Assembly: GCA_021845945.1 (NCBI GenBank)
Contig: JAJZRD010000002.1
Coordinates: forward strand, 1 to 53,077
Reading direction: 5' to 3'
Source of the DNA: Chloroflexota bacterium
Lineage (GTDB): Bacteria; Chloroflexota; UBA6077
Length of the DNA stretch: 53,077 bases
Under the pieces are notes generated by a model that saw nothing but the letters and a program-made list of their open reading frames with translations, ran no database searches and was not told the DNA's origin. A program made the position numbers and the translations under genes. Positions 42,775 to 52,229 of this stretch are shown here, piece after piece (position 1 is the stretch's first letter; every line of letters begins with the position of its first letter).

Positions 42775-43770
42775 ATGCGTATCCTGGGGATAGAGTCCTC
42801 CTGCGATGAAACGGCGGCATCGGTAGTGGCCGATGGCCGCCGTCTGGAATCTAACGTGGTGGCCTCCCAGATCGACCTCCACCGCAAGTACGGCGGGGTG
42901 ATGCCCGAGGTCGCCTCCCGGGCCCACCTGCGGGCGATCATGCCCACCGTCGAGGAGGCGATGGAGGGGGCCCGGGTCGATTGGTCCAGGATCGCCGCCA
43001 TCGCCGTCACCCGAGGCCCGGGGCTGGCCGGGTCGCTCCTGGTGGGGGTGAACGCGGCTAAAGCGATCTCCATGGCCAAGGGGATACCCCTGGTGGGCGT
43101 GAACCACCTGGAGGGGCACATCTACTCCAACTGGATCATCACCGAGGGACCCTCCCCGGAGCCCTCCTTTCCCCTTCTCTGCCTCATCGTCTCCGGGGGC
43201 CACACCGATCTCTTCCTGATGACGGACCACGGGGTGTACCGGCGGCTGGGCAGCACCCTGGACGACGCCGCCGGCGAGGCCTTCGACAAGGTGGCCAGGA
43301 TCCTGGGGGTGGGGTACCCCGGCGGACCTGCCATCCAGCGGGCGGCCGAGGGCGGCGACCCCGACGCCTTCCACTTTCCTCGGGCGTGGCTTGGAGACAG
43401 CTACGACTTCAGCTTCAGCGGTCTGAAGACCGCTCTGCTTCGCACCGTCCGGGGGCTGGAGCCGCCGCTGCCCGTGGCGGAGCTGGCGGCCGGCTTCCAG
43501 GAGGCGGTGGTGGACGTGCTGTCCGCCAAGGTGGCCAAGGCCGCCCGACAGTTCGAGGCCTCCCAGGTGGCGGTCTGCGGAGGGGTGGCCGCTAACCTGG
43601 CGCTTCGCCAGAGGGTGAAGGAGCGAGTGACCGTTCCGGTGCACATCCCGCCCATCTACCTCTGCACCGACAACGCTGCCATGATAGCCAGCGCCGGCTA
43701 CTACCACTTCCGGGCCGGCCAGCGGGACGGTCTGGAGATGGACGTGTCTCCCAACCTGCCTCTGGCATAG
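42775..43770 (+). CDS. tsaD: tRNA N6-threonylcarbamoyltransferase subunit TsaD
   Basis: 331 aa. ASKHA fold: [18 protein letters not shown] start, the metal-binding HLEGH (in [12 protein letters not shown]; HxxxH), [65 protein letters not shown] and the C-terminal metal Asp in CTDNAAMIA. TsaD transfers the threonylcarbamoyl group to A37 of ANN-decoding tRNAs, working with TsaB and TsaE, which are not in the window. No strong Shine-Dalgarno is visible. Confidence 0.96.
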   Translation: MRILGIESSCDETAASVVADGRRLESNVVASQIDLHRKYGGVMPEVASRAHLRAIMPTVEEAMEGARVDWSRIAAIAVTRGPGLAGSLLVGVNAAKAISMAKGIPLVGVNHLEGHIYSNWIITEGPSPEPSFPLLCLIVSGGHTDLFLMTDHGVYRRLGSTLDDAAGEAFDKVARILGVGYPGGPAIQRAAEGGDPDAFHFPRAWLGDSYDFSFSGLKTALLRTVRGLEPPLPVAELAAGFQEAVVDVLSAKVAKAARQFEASQVAVCGGVAANLALRQRVKERVTVPVHIPPIYLCTDNAAMIASAGYYHFRAGQRDGLEMDVSPNLPLA

Positions 43771-44058
43771 ACAGGTTGGGAATAACACTCATTTGGGGAC
43801 ACCCCAAAACCCGCCATGGGGCCTCGCCCCCGAACCCCCTCCACCCCGGGCAATTCACTAGCACTTGACCCCCAAGATTGCTACCACCGACCTCTTTTCG
43901 GGTACAAGACTTGCGGCATACGAACGCAAGGAATCCCCACATTGGATCTATAGGGGCGCAATTCGCAGATTCATCGAGCTCTCTGGAGCTCTATCGAGAT
44001 TGAGACAGCTCCTGCCGTGTCTATCCCATTCCGTCGCATCCTAGTGCCAGTTGTGCGG
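43771..44058. other. Intergenic region between tsaD and the groES promoter
   Basis: No frame with credible composition on either strand; a few short C-runs and GGCCTCGCCCCC-type stretches only. Nothing else identified. Confidence 0.5.
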
Positions 44059-44087
44059 TTGCGGGTCGGCGGCGTGTTCGCTAATAT
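44059..44087 (+). promoter_or_regulatory. groESL promoter
   Basis: TTGCGG (44059-44064), 17-nt spacer, TAATAT (44082-44087). Its start site falls at the left end of the CIRCE element. Confidence 0.6.
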
Positions 44088-44099
44088 ACCACTTAGCCG

Positions 44100-44126
44100 T
44101 TAGCACTCTACCCCGTTGAGTGCTAA
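44100..44126. promoter_or_regulatory. CIRCE element (HrcA operator)
   Basis: TTAGCACTC-N9-GAGTGCTAA, a perfect match to the CIRCE consensus, located between the groESL promoter and groES. It predicts HrcA repression relieved by heat shock. hrcA is not in the window. Confidence 0.97.
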
Positions 44127-44190
44127 AATGGATCCCACGAACGAACCTCAGCCATGAAGGCAATTCTTGAGAGTAAGGAGGTCTGAAGAG

Positions 44191-44487
44191 ATGGCTATCG
44201 GACTCAAGCCCCTTGGTGACCGGGTGGTGGTCAAGCCCTCGTCTCGAGAGGAGGTAACCAAGAGCGGCATCGTCCTGCCCGACACCGCCAAGGAGAAGCC
44301 CCAGGAGGGCAGCGTGCTGGCGGCGGGGCCTGGCCGCCTGCTGGACAACGGCCAGAGGGCCGCTATGGAGCTGAAGGAGGGCGACAAGGTCCTCTTCGCC
44401 AAGTATGCGGGCACCGAGTTCAAGCGCGGCGACGAGGAGCTGTTGATCCTGAGCGAGAAGGACATCCTGGCGGTAGTGACCGAGTAA
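44191..44487 (+). CDS. groES: Co-chaperonin GroES
   Basis: 98 aa from ATG 44191 (AAGGAGG 10 nt upstream). [38 protein letters not shown] covers the N-terminal strands and mobile loop (SGIVLPD, which contacts GroEL); AGPGRL forms the roof hairpin and [14 protein letters not shown] the C-terminal strand. Heptameric lid of the GroEL cage. First gene of the CIRCE-controlled operon. Confidence 0.98.
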   Translation: MAIGLKPLGDRVVVKPSSREEVTKSGIVLPDTAKEKPQEGSVLAAGPGRLLDNGQRAAMELKEGDKVLFAKYAGTEFKRGDEELLILSEKDILAVVTE

Positions 44488-44559
44488 TGCCCTTTCGAGC
44501 CCGCTCCCCGTGGGCTCCATCTAGTAGTGACGAAGGCTCTTGTCCTTCAGGAGGAATAG

Positions 44560-46197
<1,638 letters not shown>

Positions 46198-46250
46198 TCT
46201 CTTGTCGCGGATCGACCCCCGGGCGATCCCGAACCGTTTTCCCCACTTTG

Positions 46251-46279
46251 CAGGGGCCCCGACGTCGTCGGGGCCCCTG
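46251..46279 (+). terminator. groESL terminator
   Basis: CAGGGGCCCCGACG and its complement form a 14-bp stem with a minimal loop, 54 nt after groEL. No T tract. Confidence 0.75.
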
Positions 46280-46298
46280 GTGCCGATCAGCTCACAGA

Positions 46299-46500
46299 TC
46301 ACCGGTAAAGCGCTACCAGCAGCCGGCCTTCGGCATCGGTGAAGAGGTAGACTTCCCCTCTTGCTCCAGCCTCCGACCACCCAACTCCAATCGTATCGGT
46401 CGGCCGGCGGGGCCCCCCGGCAAGCTGAGATCGGCCCGAGCGGCGCCCAGATCGCCCCTGGCTGCCGGTCTGATCACCTTGCCAGAGGATGCAATAGTGG
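46299..46500 (-). pseudogene. Possible decayed small gene, frameshifted
   Basis: Two overlapping minus-strand frames look coding in succession: one reads ARADLSLPGGPAGRPIRLEL..., the other ends RGEVYLFTDAEGRLLVALYR just before the stop at 46299. They join at a GGGG run near 46360. A one-base shift would fuse them into one small protein. The kinase promoter (46479) lies at its 5' side. This may be chance. Confidence 0.2.
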
Positions 46501-46507
46501 ATACACT
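46479..46507 (+). promoter_or_regulatory. Promoter of the Cys-cluster kinase operon
   Basis: TTGCCA (46479-46484), 17-nt spacer, TACACT (46502-46507). Transcription from ~46514 rules out the TTG at 46507 as the start codon. Confidence 0.6.
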
Positions 46508-46590
46508 TGTGGGAGATTGACATAGCTGATCCAGGCACGAGATCCACGGGCGGAGTGCTGGCTGCTCCAAATGCACGTCCTGAGGTGGCG

Positions 46591-48741
46591 TTGAGTCCGT
46601 TTCTGGGCCTTCACCATAACCTGCTGCTCATCTTCCTCACCTACGGCCTCGCCTTCTTCACCATGGGCGTAGCGGTGGTACTGGAATGGAAGAGCGACTC
46701 AGATCTTCCACTGACTCGAGCCCTGCCGGCTCTGGCCGCCTTTGCCTTCCTCCACGGCCTCATGGAGTGGACCCACATTCTGCTGATCGCTCCCACGGGG
46801 GAGTTGATCCATGGCAACGATCCTCCAGTGGAGATAGCACAACTGCTGCTTTTGAGCGGCTCCTACTTCTTTCTCCTCTGGTTCGGCATCGACCTGGTCA
46901 CCAGCCTGAACCCGCACCGGATCCGTTGGCACTGGGCCGCCCTCCTGCTCTTTGGCCTCTGGGTGGGCACCGCTGCCCTTGCCGCATCGGCTGGCCTACC
47001 GGCGGCGGAATGGGTCGCCAGCGCCAACAGCCTTGCCCGCTACCTGCTGGGTCTCCCTGGAGGCATAGTGGTGGTCTGGGGGTTGCAGCGGCACCGGAAG
47101 ATCTTCCGCGAGCTCAAGATGCCCCAAACGGCCAGGAACTGCTTCTGGGCCGGGGTTGGCTTCGCCCTGTACGCCCTCGCCACGGGGCTGGTGACCCCCC
47201 GAGCTCCCCTGCTGCCGGCCAGCTTGCTGAACTACGGCTCCTTCCAGGCCGCGACGGGCCTGCCGGTGCAGATCTTTCGCACCCTCCTGGCGCTGGTCCT
47301 GGCCTACTTCATAGTGCGGATACTGCGAGCCTACGACGAGGAGCGGGACCGCCGGCTGGAGAACGCCACCCGGGAGCGACACCTGGCGCAGCAGCAACTG
47401 CTGGAGGCACATCGACAGGCCGAGGAGCAGCTGCGGGTGTGGAACGAGACCCTCGAGGCGAGGGTGTTGGACCGGACCTCTCAACTGGAGCGGAAGAAGC
47501 GGGAGGCCGAGGCGCTCTATCAGATCGGCACCGAGATCTCGGCCTTCTTGGACCTACAAACCATTCTCAGTTCGGTGGTGGAGAAAGCCCGACGGTTTCT
47601 GGCAGCCGACCTGGCCGCCGTCGCGCTCCTGGACCCGGAGCACAACACCATCTCGATGCAATCCGTCAGTGGGACGAGAACGGAAGAGTTCAGCCGCCTG
47701 CGGCTGAGGCCCGGTCAAGGTCTAGCCGGCCAGGTAGTGGAGACGGGAGTAGCACTGGCCATCGACGACTACCTGATGAATCCTGAGTTTCAACATGTAC
47801 CAGAGGTGGACACCGTGGTCTCCGCAGAGGAGCTTCGAGCCCACCTGGTGGTACCGCTAAAGGCAGGAGGCAGGATCCACGGGGCACTCTATGTGGCTAA
47901 CCGGGGCGACCGCCGCTTCGAGGAGGACAGCTTGTGGATGCTGGAGCAGTTGGCGGTGTGTACTTCTATTGCCATCGAGAACTGCTGCCTCTACGACAAA
48001 GCCCAAGAGGTCGCCGTGCTGCAGGAACGAGAGAGAATCGGCAGGGAGATCCACGACGGCCTGGCCCAGGCCCTGGGCTGTCTGTCGATGCTGGCTCGCG
48101 CCGCTCAAAGCCGCCTGGAGCGGGCGAACGGCGAGACAACGGCCCGAGCCCGCTCGGACTTGCTGGAGATGGAGGAGCTCGCCCAGGAATCCTACCAGGA
48201 TGCCCGCGAGGCGATCCTGGGGCTCCGGGTAAGCGCTTACGGCGGCCCGGGCCTGGTGGGCGCCCTGCGGGAGTACGTCCAACGCTTCAGCGAGCAGAGT
48301 GGCCTTGATACCCGCGTGGTGATCGGCGAGGGCTGGCCCTCCAACCTGCCGACCTCCGTGGAAATCCACGTCGTTCGCATTGTCCAAGAGGCGCTCTCCA
48401 ACGTCCGCAAGCACGCCGCGGCTCAGCACGCCTGGGTCGAGTTGAAGTCGGACGGCAGCCGTGCCGAGATCGCGGTGCAGGACGACGGCCGAGGCTTCGA
48501 CGCCGAGAGGTGTATAGAATGCAACGGCTGCCACTTCGACGAGGCAAAGTGCGGCAGTTGCGGTGGCTGCCACTTTGGTCTGCAGACCATGCGGGAGAGG
48601 GCCAGGATGATAGGCGGCGAACTGACGGTGCACAGCGCACCGGGCCAGGGGGCCCGGATGGAGCTGCGGCTGCCGCTGGAGGACAGCTGGAGAACAGGCG
48701 GCCGCCAGCGGGTCTCCCGCCTGGAGGGAGGCAGCCGATGA
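46591..48741 (+). CDS. NarX/DegS-type sensor kinase with Cys-rich insertion in the ATP lid
   Basis: 716 aa from TTG 46591 (GAGGTGG upstream; GTG 46555 or 46585 alternative). Seven or so membrane helices (~8-265), coiled coil (~270-320), GAF (~330-480), HisKA_3 with ERIGREIHDGLAQALG, HATPase with IVQEALSNVRKHA and DDGRGFD. Between DDGRGFD and FGLQTMRERA the ATP lid contains CIECNGCHF and CGSCGGCHF: six Cys at ~641, 644, 647, 654, 657, 660, each triad followed by His. This suggests an Fe-S or zinc site, so redox or metal control of ATP binding is possible. The cognate NarL-type regulator follows 19 nt later. Confidence 0.9.
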   Translation: MSPFLGLHHNLLLIFLTYGLAFFTMGVAVVLEWKSDSDLPLTRALPALAAFAFLHGLMEWTHILLIAPTGELIHGNDPPVEIAQLLLLSGSYFFLLWFGIDLVTSLNPHRIRWHWAALLLFGLWVGTAALAASAGLPAAEWVASANSLARYLLGLPGGIVVVWGLQRHRKIFRELKMPQTARNCFWAGVGFALYALATGLVTPRAPLLPASLLNYGSFQAATGLPVQIFRTLLALVLAYFIVRILRAYDEERDRRLENATRERHLAQQQLLEAHRQAEEQLRVWNETLEARVLDRTSQLERKKREAEALYQIGTEISAFLDLQTILSSVVEKARRFLAADLAAVALLDPEHNTISMQSVSGTRTEEFSRLRLRPGQGLAGQVVETGVALAIDDYLMNPEFQHVPEVDTVVSAEELRAHLVVPLKAGGRIHGALYVANRGDRRFEEDSLWMLEQLAVCTSIAIENCCLYDKAQEVAVLQERERIGREIHDGLAQALGCLSMLARAAQSRLERANGETTARARSDLLEMEELAQESYQDAREAILGLRVSAYGGPGLVGALREYVQRFSEQSGLDTRVVIGEGWPSNLPTSVEIHVVRIVQEALSNVRKHAAAQHAWVELKSDGSRAEIAVQDDGRGFDAERCIECNGCHFDEAKCGSCGGCHFGLQTMRERARMIGGELTVHSAPGQGARMELRLPLEDSWRTGGRQRVSRLEGGSR
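48511..48573 (+). other. Duplicated CxxCxxCHF motif inside the kinase ATP lid
   Basis: DNA encodes two copies of C-x-x-C-x-G-C-H-F separated by five residues (DEAKC spacing), an internal duplication between the G1 and G2 boxes of the kinase. Related kinases usually have a few residues here. Confidence 0.85.
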
Positions 48742-48760
48742 GGGAGCGCGGGAGAAGAGA

Positions 48761-49438
48761 ATGGCCATGAAAGCCCGTCCCCTGCGGGTGCTGCTGGTGG
48801 ACGACCAAGTGCTGTTCCGCAAGGGGTTACGCAGTATTCTCTCCGATTGGCTGGAGGTGCAGGTAGTGGGTGAAGCCTCCGACGGGTCGGAGGCTATCGC
48901 CCAGGCGGCTGCTCTGCGCCCGGACATCATTCTGATGGACGTTAACATGCCCACCATGAACGGGATTGAAGCCGCCAGACGCCTCCGGCGCCGGTCGCCT
49001 GAGGTGAGGCTGATCATGCTAACTATCTCCGAGCAAGACGAGCACCTCTTCGACGCCATCAAGGCGGGTGCCGACGGCTACCTGCTGAAGGATCTTAGGC
49101 CCGAGGTGCTGCGCGAGATGCTGTTGGCGGTAACCCGGGGGGAGGCGCCTCTCTCGCCGCTGATGGCCAAGAAGATCCTGGCGGAGTTTTCCCGACAGGC
49201 GCCGCTGGTGCCGGCTCCAAAGCCGACCGAGGATCTCACCTCCCGGGAGAGGGAGGTGCTGAGACTGGTGGCCGAGGGGGCAGACAACCGGACGATCGCC
49301 GATCGCCTTTGTCTGGCACCAGGAACGGCCAAGCGCCACATTCACAACATACTGTCGAAGCTCCAGGCCCGCAGCCGCAGCGAGGCGGTGGCCTTCGCTC
49401 GACACCACGGGATTCTCTCCCAGGAACCGACCCAATGA
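48761..49438 (+). CDS. NarL/FixJ-family response regulator
   Basis: 225 aa. Receiver (1-~130): LLVDDQVLFRKGL, phospho-Asp DIILMDVNMPTMNGIEA, TISEQ, KAGADGYLLKD with Lys. LuxR-type HTH (~155-220): LTSREREVLRLVAEGADNRTIADRLCLAPGTAKRHIHNILSKL. Partner of the upstream HisKA_3 kinase by position and class. Its TGA overlaps the ATG of the next gene (ATGA), so the glycan ligase/TPR protein is made in step with it. ATG 48767 is an alternative start. Confidence 0.94.
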   Translation: MAMKARPLRVLLVDDQVLFRKGLRSILSDWLEVQVVGEASDGSEAIAQAAALRPDIILMDVNMPTMNGIEAARRLRRRSPEVRLIMLTISEQDEHLFDAIKAGADGYLLKDLRPEVLREMLLAVTRGEAPLSPLMAKKILAEFSRQAPLVPAPKPTEDLTSREREVLRLVAEGADNRTIADRLCLAPGTAKRHIHNILSKLQARSRSEAVAFARHHGILSQEPTQ

Positions 49439-51582
49439 CGGCCCTACGACTGGCCCGTATCGCTACCCGAGCGGCGGAAGCCTCTCTGTTCGGAACCCTG
49501 TTCCTACTTCCCCTGACCTTCTGGCCCCTGAGCTTCCAGACGTTCGTGGCCCCCAAGCTGCTGGTCCTGAGGGGATTGACGGTACTGGCGCTGGTATCCT
49601 GGGGTCTGGCCTCCCTGCTTCGGGGGCGGCTTCGCCTTTACCGTAACCCGCTCTTCCTGCCCCTGTCCGCCTACCTGGCCGTGAGCCTGCTGGCCACCCT
49701 CTTCTCGGTGGCGCCGCGCAACAGTTGGTTCGGCCAGAGCTACCGGGGCGACGGCCTGGTGACCCTGGCGACCTACGCTACCCTGTACTTCCTGGCGGTG
49801 CAACTGCTCCGGACTCGCCTTCACCTGCGGAGAGCCATCGCCTGGACCCTGGCCGGCGCGGTGCCTGTGGCGATCATGGGCATCTTGCAGTCATACAATT
49901 GGGACCCCAGCTTCTCGAACAGCCCCTGGCTCGGGACACGGGCATCCTCCACTCTGGGCAACCCCGACTTCCTGGGGGCCTATCTGGCGCTGGCCTGGCC
50001 CCTGCCGGTGGTGTGGCTTCTCTCGGGCGGGCCGCGCTGGCAACGGTTCCTGGCAGCCGTGGTCCTGGCGCTGCTCGCTTCGGCCCTGGCTCTTTCGCAC
50101 ACCAGGGGAGCCTGGATAGGCTCGGCCGCGGGTGCCCTGGTGCTGCTCTTCTTCTTGAGGAGCCGGTTGAAGGCCCTGACCCCCTGGGTGGCCCTGGCTG
50201 TGCTGCTGGGGACGCTGCTGGTGGCCCCGGTGGACTTGGGGTGGCGCTCGCCCCTGCAGGGGCTGGTCCCCTCTTCCGGGCCACCGCCGGCGCCGCATCA
50301 GGACCAAACCTTGGCCAAGGCCCTGGCTTCCCTGGCCGCCCCGACCACCGACCGAAGCGCCCTGGCTCGCCTGCTGCTCTGGCAAGCGGCGCTGCCCCTG
50401 ATAGAGGACTCCCCGCTCCTGGGCAGTGGACCCAACAGCTACGTGGCCGTCGCCACCCGATACGTCAGTCCGGCCTGGGTCACGCTGGCCGGGAACGAGG
50501 GCCTCTTCCCCGACAAGCCTCACAATCAGCTGTTGGAGGTAGCCGTGAGCAGCGGGCTGCCGGGGCTGGCGGCCTACCTCTGGCTGCTGGTTGCCCTGGC
50601 GCGCCTGGCCTGGAGCTGGCTCCGCCGTCGCCTCCACCACCCGGCCTATCCTCTCATGGCGGCGTTGACCTCGGCCTGGGTGGGCTACCTGGTGCAGGAC
50701 ATCTTCCTCTTCGACGTCTTGGATGCCGGGGCCCTTTTCTGGCTCTTCACGGCGCTGATTTCCACCGGCGGGAGGGTGCCGGCGCGACCCCGACGGATCA
50801 ACCTGGCGTTGCCCGGGTCGATGCGCTCCGTGGCCGCCGGTTCCCTGCTGCTGGTCGGAGCTCTGGCCCTGGTGCTGGCGTGGCGCCCCTTCGGCGCCGA
50901 CCTCTACCTTCGGGATGCCCTGCTGGCCTCGAAGGACGCCCACCATCTGTCCACCGCCATGCCGCTCTTCGAGAAATCGCTGGAGATGGATGGAGGCGAC
51001 GAACTGGTACTGCTACAGTTCGCGGCCGCTCGTACCATGGAGGCCCGGTTCAACCCGCAGAAGCGGCTGGAATCCTCGCGACAGGCCATCTCGCTACTCA
51101 ACGAGGCGATCGAGCTGAACCCCAGGCTGGCCCTGCTGTACCTGCACCGGGGGAGGGCCTGGGATCTGCAGCCCGGGCAGGAGCAGGCGGCGCTGTCCGA
51201 TTACCGACGAGCGGCGGAGCTGTACCCCCACTACCCCGAGGCCAACATGGCGCTGGGCGACCTGCTGCACCGCCTGGGTCGACCGCAGGAGGCGGTGCTG
51301 GCGGGGGTGAGACTGCTGCAGGTGCGTCCGAAGGAACCGGACGTCTACTTCAATCTGGGTATCGACTACGCCGCCCTGCGCAACTGGGGCCAGGCCATAG
51401 CCGTGTGGCAAGAGGGGGAACGGCTGGCTCCCACGGACGCCGGTTTCCCCTTCCGCCTAGGCACCGCCTTCGAGGCCCAGGGCGACCTGCAGCGCGCCCG
51501 AGAGGCGTACCGGCAGGCCCTCGCCCTGGATCCCGCGCACGCGGATACTCAGAAGGCATTGGCTCGCCTAGGCCCACGGTAA
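49435..51582 (+). CDS. O-antigen ligase/Wzy-like membrane protein with C-terminal TPRs
   Basis: 715 aa from ATG 49435, overlapping the regulator's stop. About 11-12 membrane helices (~20-475), including the Wzy_C-type large extracytoplasmic loop with PLLGSGPNSYVAVATRY and DKPHNQLLEVAVSSGLPGLAAYLWLL (the conserved H-N pair of O-antigen ligases/polymerases). A further helix (~463-485), then ~220 residues of TPR repeats (ALLYLHRGRAWDLQPGQEQAALSDYRRAAELYPHYPEANMALGDLL; PDVYFNLGIDYAALRNW; AREAYRQALALDPAHADTQKAL) outside the membrane. Probably joins or polymerises surface or glycoprotein glycan. Chloroflexota lack LPS, so an O-antigen role is not implied. Confidence 0.85.
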   Translation: MTALRLARIATRAAEASLFGTLFLLPLTFWPLSFQTFVAPKLLVLRGLTVLALVSWGLASLLRGRLRLYRNPLFLPLSAYLAVSLLATLFSVAPRNSWFGQSYRGDGLVTLATYATLYFLAVQLLRTRLHLRRAIAWTLAGAVPVAIMGILQSYNWDPSFSNSPWLGTRASSTLGNPDFLGAYLALAWPLPVVWLLSGGPRWQRFLAAVVLALLASALALSHTRGAWIGSAAGALVLLFFLRSRLKALTPWVALAVLLGTLLVAPVDLGWRSPLQGLVPSSGPPPAPHQDQTLAKALASLAAPTTDRSALARLLLWQAALPLIEDSPLLGSGPNSYVAVATRYVSPAWVTLAGNEGLFPDKPHNQLLEVAVSSGLPGLAAYLWLLVALARLAWSWLRRRLHHPAYPLMAALTSAWVGYLVQDIFLFDVLDAGALFWLFTALISTGGRVPARPRRINLALPGSMRSVAAGSLLLVGALALVLAWRPFGADLYLRDALLASKDAHHLSTAMPLFEKSLEMDGGDELVLLQFAAARTMEARFNPQKRLESSRQAISLLNEAIELNPRLALLYLHRGRAWDLQPGQEQAALSDYRRAAELYPHYPEANMALGDLLHRLGRPQEAVLAGVRLLQVRPKEPDVYFNLGIDYAALRNWGQAIAVWQEGERLAPTDAGFPFRLGTAFEAQGDLQRAREAYRQALALDPAHADTQKALARLGPR

Positions 51583-51677
51583 CCCGGCCACCGAGCAGCC
51601 GATCGACTCTGCACTCCCCATGTTGTAGCTCCCGAAAACCTCCGCCGACACCCGACTTCGTGCTGCCGCTCACGAAG

Positions 51678-51727
51678 ATGTACCCGGGTGATACGCCTCG
51701 GCAGCGGAAAATGTACCCCAGGTACAT
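51678..51727. promoter_or_regulatory. Tandem operator-like palindromes before the receiver/cytochrome genes
   Basis: ATGTACC-CCA-GGTACAT (51711-51727) is a perfect 7-bp inverted repeat. ATGTACCCGGGTGAT (51678-51692) is a weaker copy beginning exactly 33 bp upstream (three helical turns). They look like paired dimer sites for one regulator. No clear -35/-10 was found nearby. 51583-51831 has no gene. Confidence 0.5.
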
Positions 51728-51831
51728 CGACACCCCTCTGGCTCCTCTTTAGCATTGCCTCGGATAGCCAAAGGATACCTGGGCTCGTCGTGCCCGCGGG
51801 GTCATCACCAGGGAAACGGGTGGAGACCTGA

Positions 51832-52200
51832 TTGGTGCTCGTCCTGTACCACCACGAGCTGTTCGCCAACGGGATCGTGGGTCTGCTGAGGGAGAAGGGC
51901 TTCTCCCCCATCGGCCTGGACGCCCGCTCCAAGGACGCACTGGAGCGGGTGCAGGCGTTGCGACCTCGGCTGATCCTGGTGGAGGACAACGACCCCGACA
52001 GCGTCTTCGCCACCAAGCTGAAGGAGATCCTGAAGCGGAACCCCGAGGTGGGGGTGATCCGCATCAACGTCGAGAGCAACCTGCTCAGCATCTACTCGGC
52101 CAGACAGGTGATGGCGACCGGTCCGGAGGACCTGTTCGACGCCATCGAACGGCTGGCCAACTGCTCGGTGCTGAACGAACGACAACAACAGCCAGTCTAG
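51832..52200 (+). CDS. Degenerate receiver-domain protein (122 aa)
   Basis: Single domain with the beta-alpha order of a response-regulator receiver: VLVLYHHELFANGIVGLLREKGF (beta1-alpha1), RPRLILVEDNDPDS (beta3), NPEVGVIRINVES (beta4), DLFDAIERL (alpha5). The acidic pair is absent (LYHHE), the phospho-Asp position reads Glu in LILVEDND, and the conserved Lys is missing, so phosphorylation is unlikely and the fold may act constitutively. TTG start with GGAG 6 nt upstream. The cytochrome gene starts 29 nt later, so the pair is probably an operon. Fold call moderate. Confidence 0.65.
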   Translation: MVLVLYHHELFANGIVGLLREKGFSPIGLDARSKDALERVQALRPRLILVEDNDPDSVFATKLKEILKRNPEVGVIRINVESNLLSIYSARQVMATGPEDLFDAIERLANCSVLNERQQQPV

Positions 52201-52229
52201 CTTCACCAGCTGGCAGAGGGGAGCCACTG

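Noticed and set aside
43592..43942. 116-codon minus-strand frame between tsaD and groES
   Set aside because: Overlaps tsaD, no ribosome site, no domain; the composition is that of an antisense shadow.
48511..48573. Reading the kinase CNGCH and CGGCH motifs as haem c attachment sites
   Set aside because: The motifs lie in the cytoplasmic HATPase domain, out of reach of the extracytoplasmic haem-ligation machinery; metal or Fe-S binding is more plausible.
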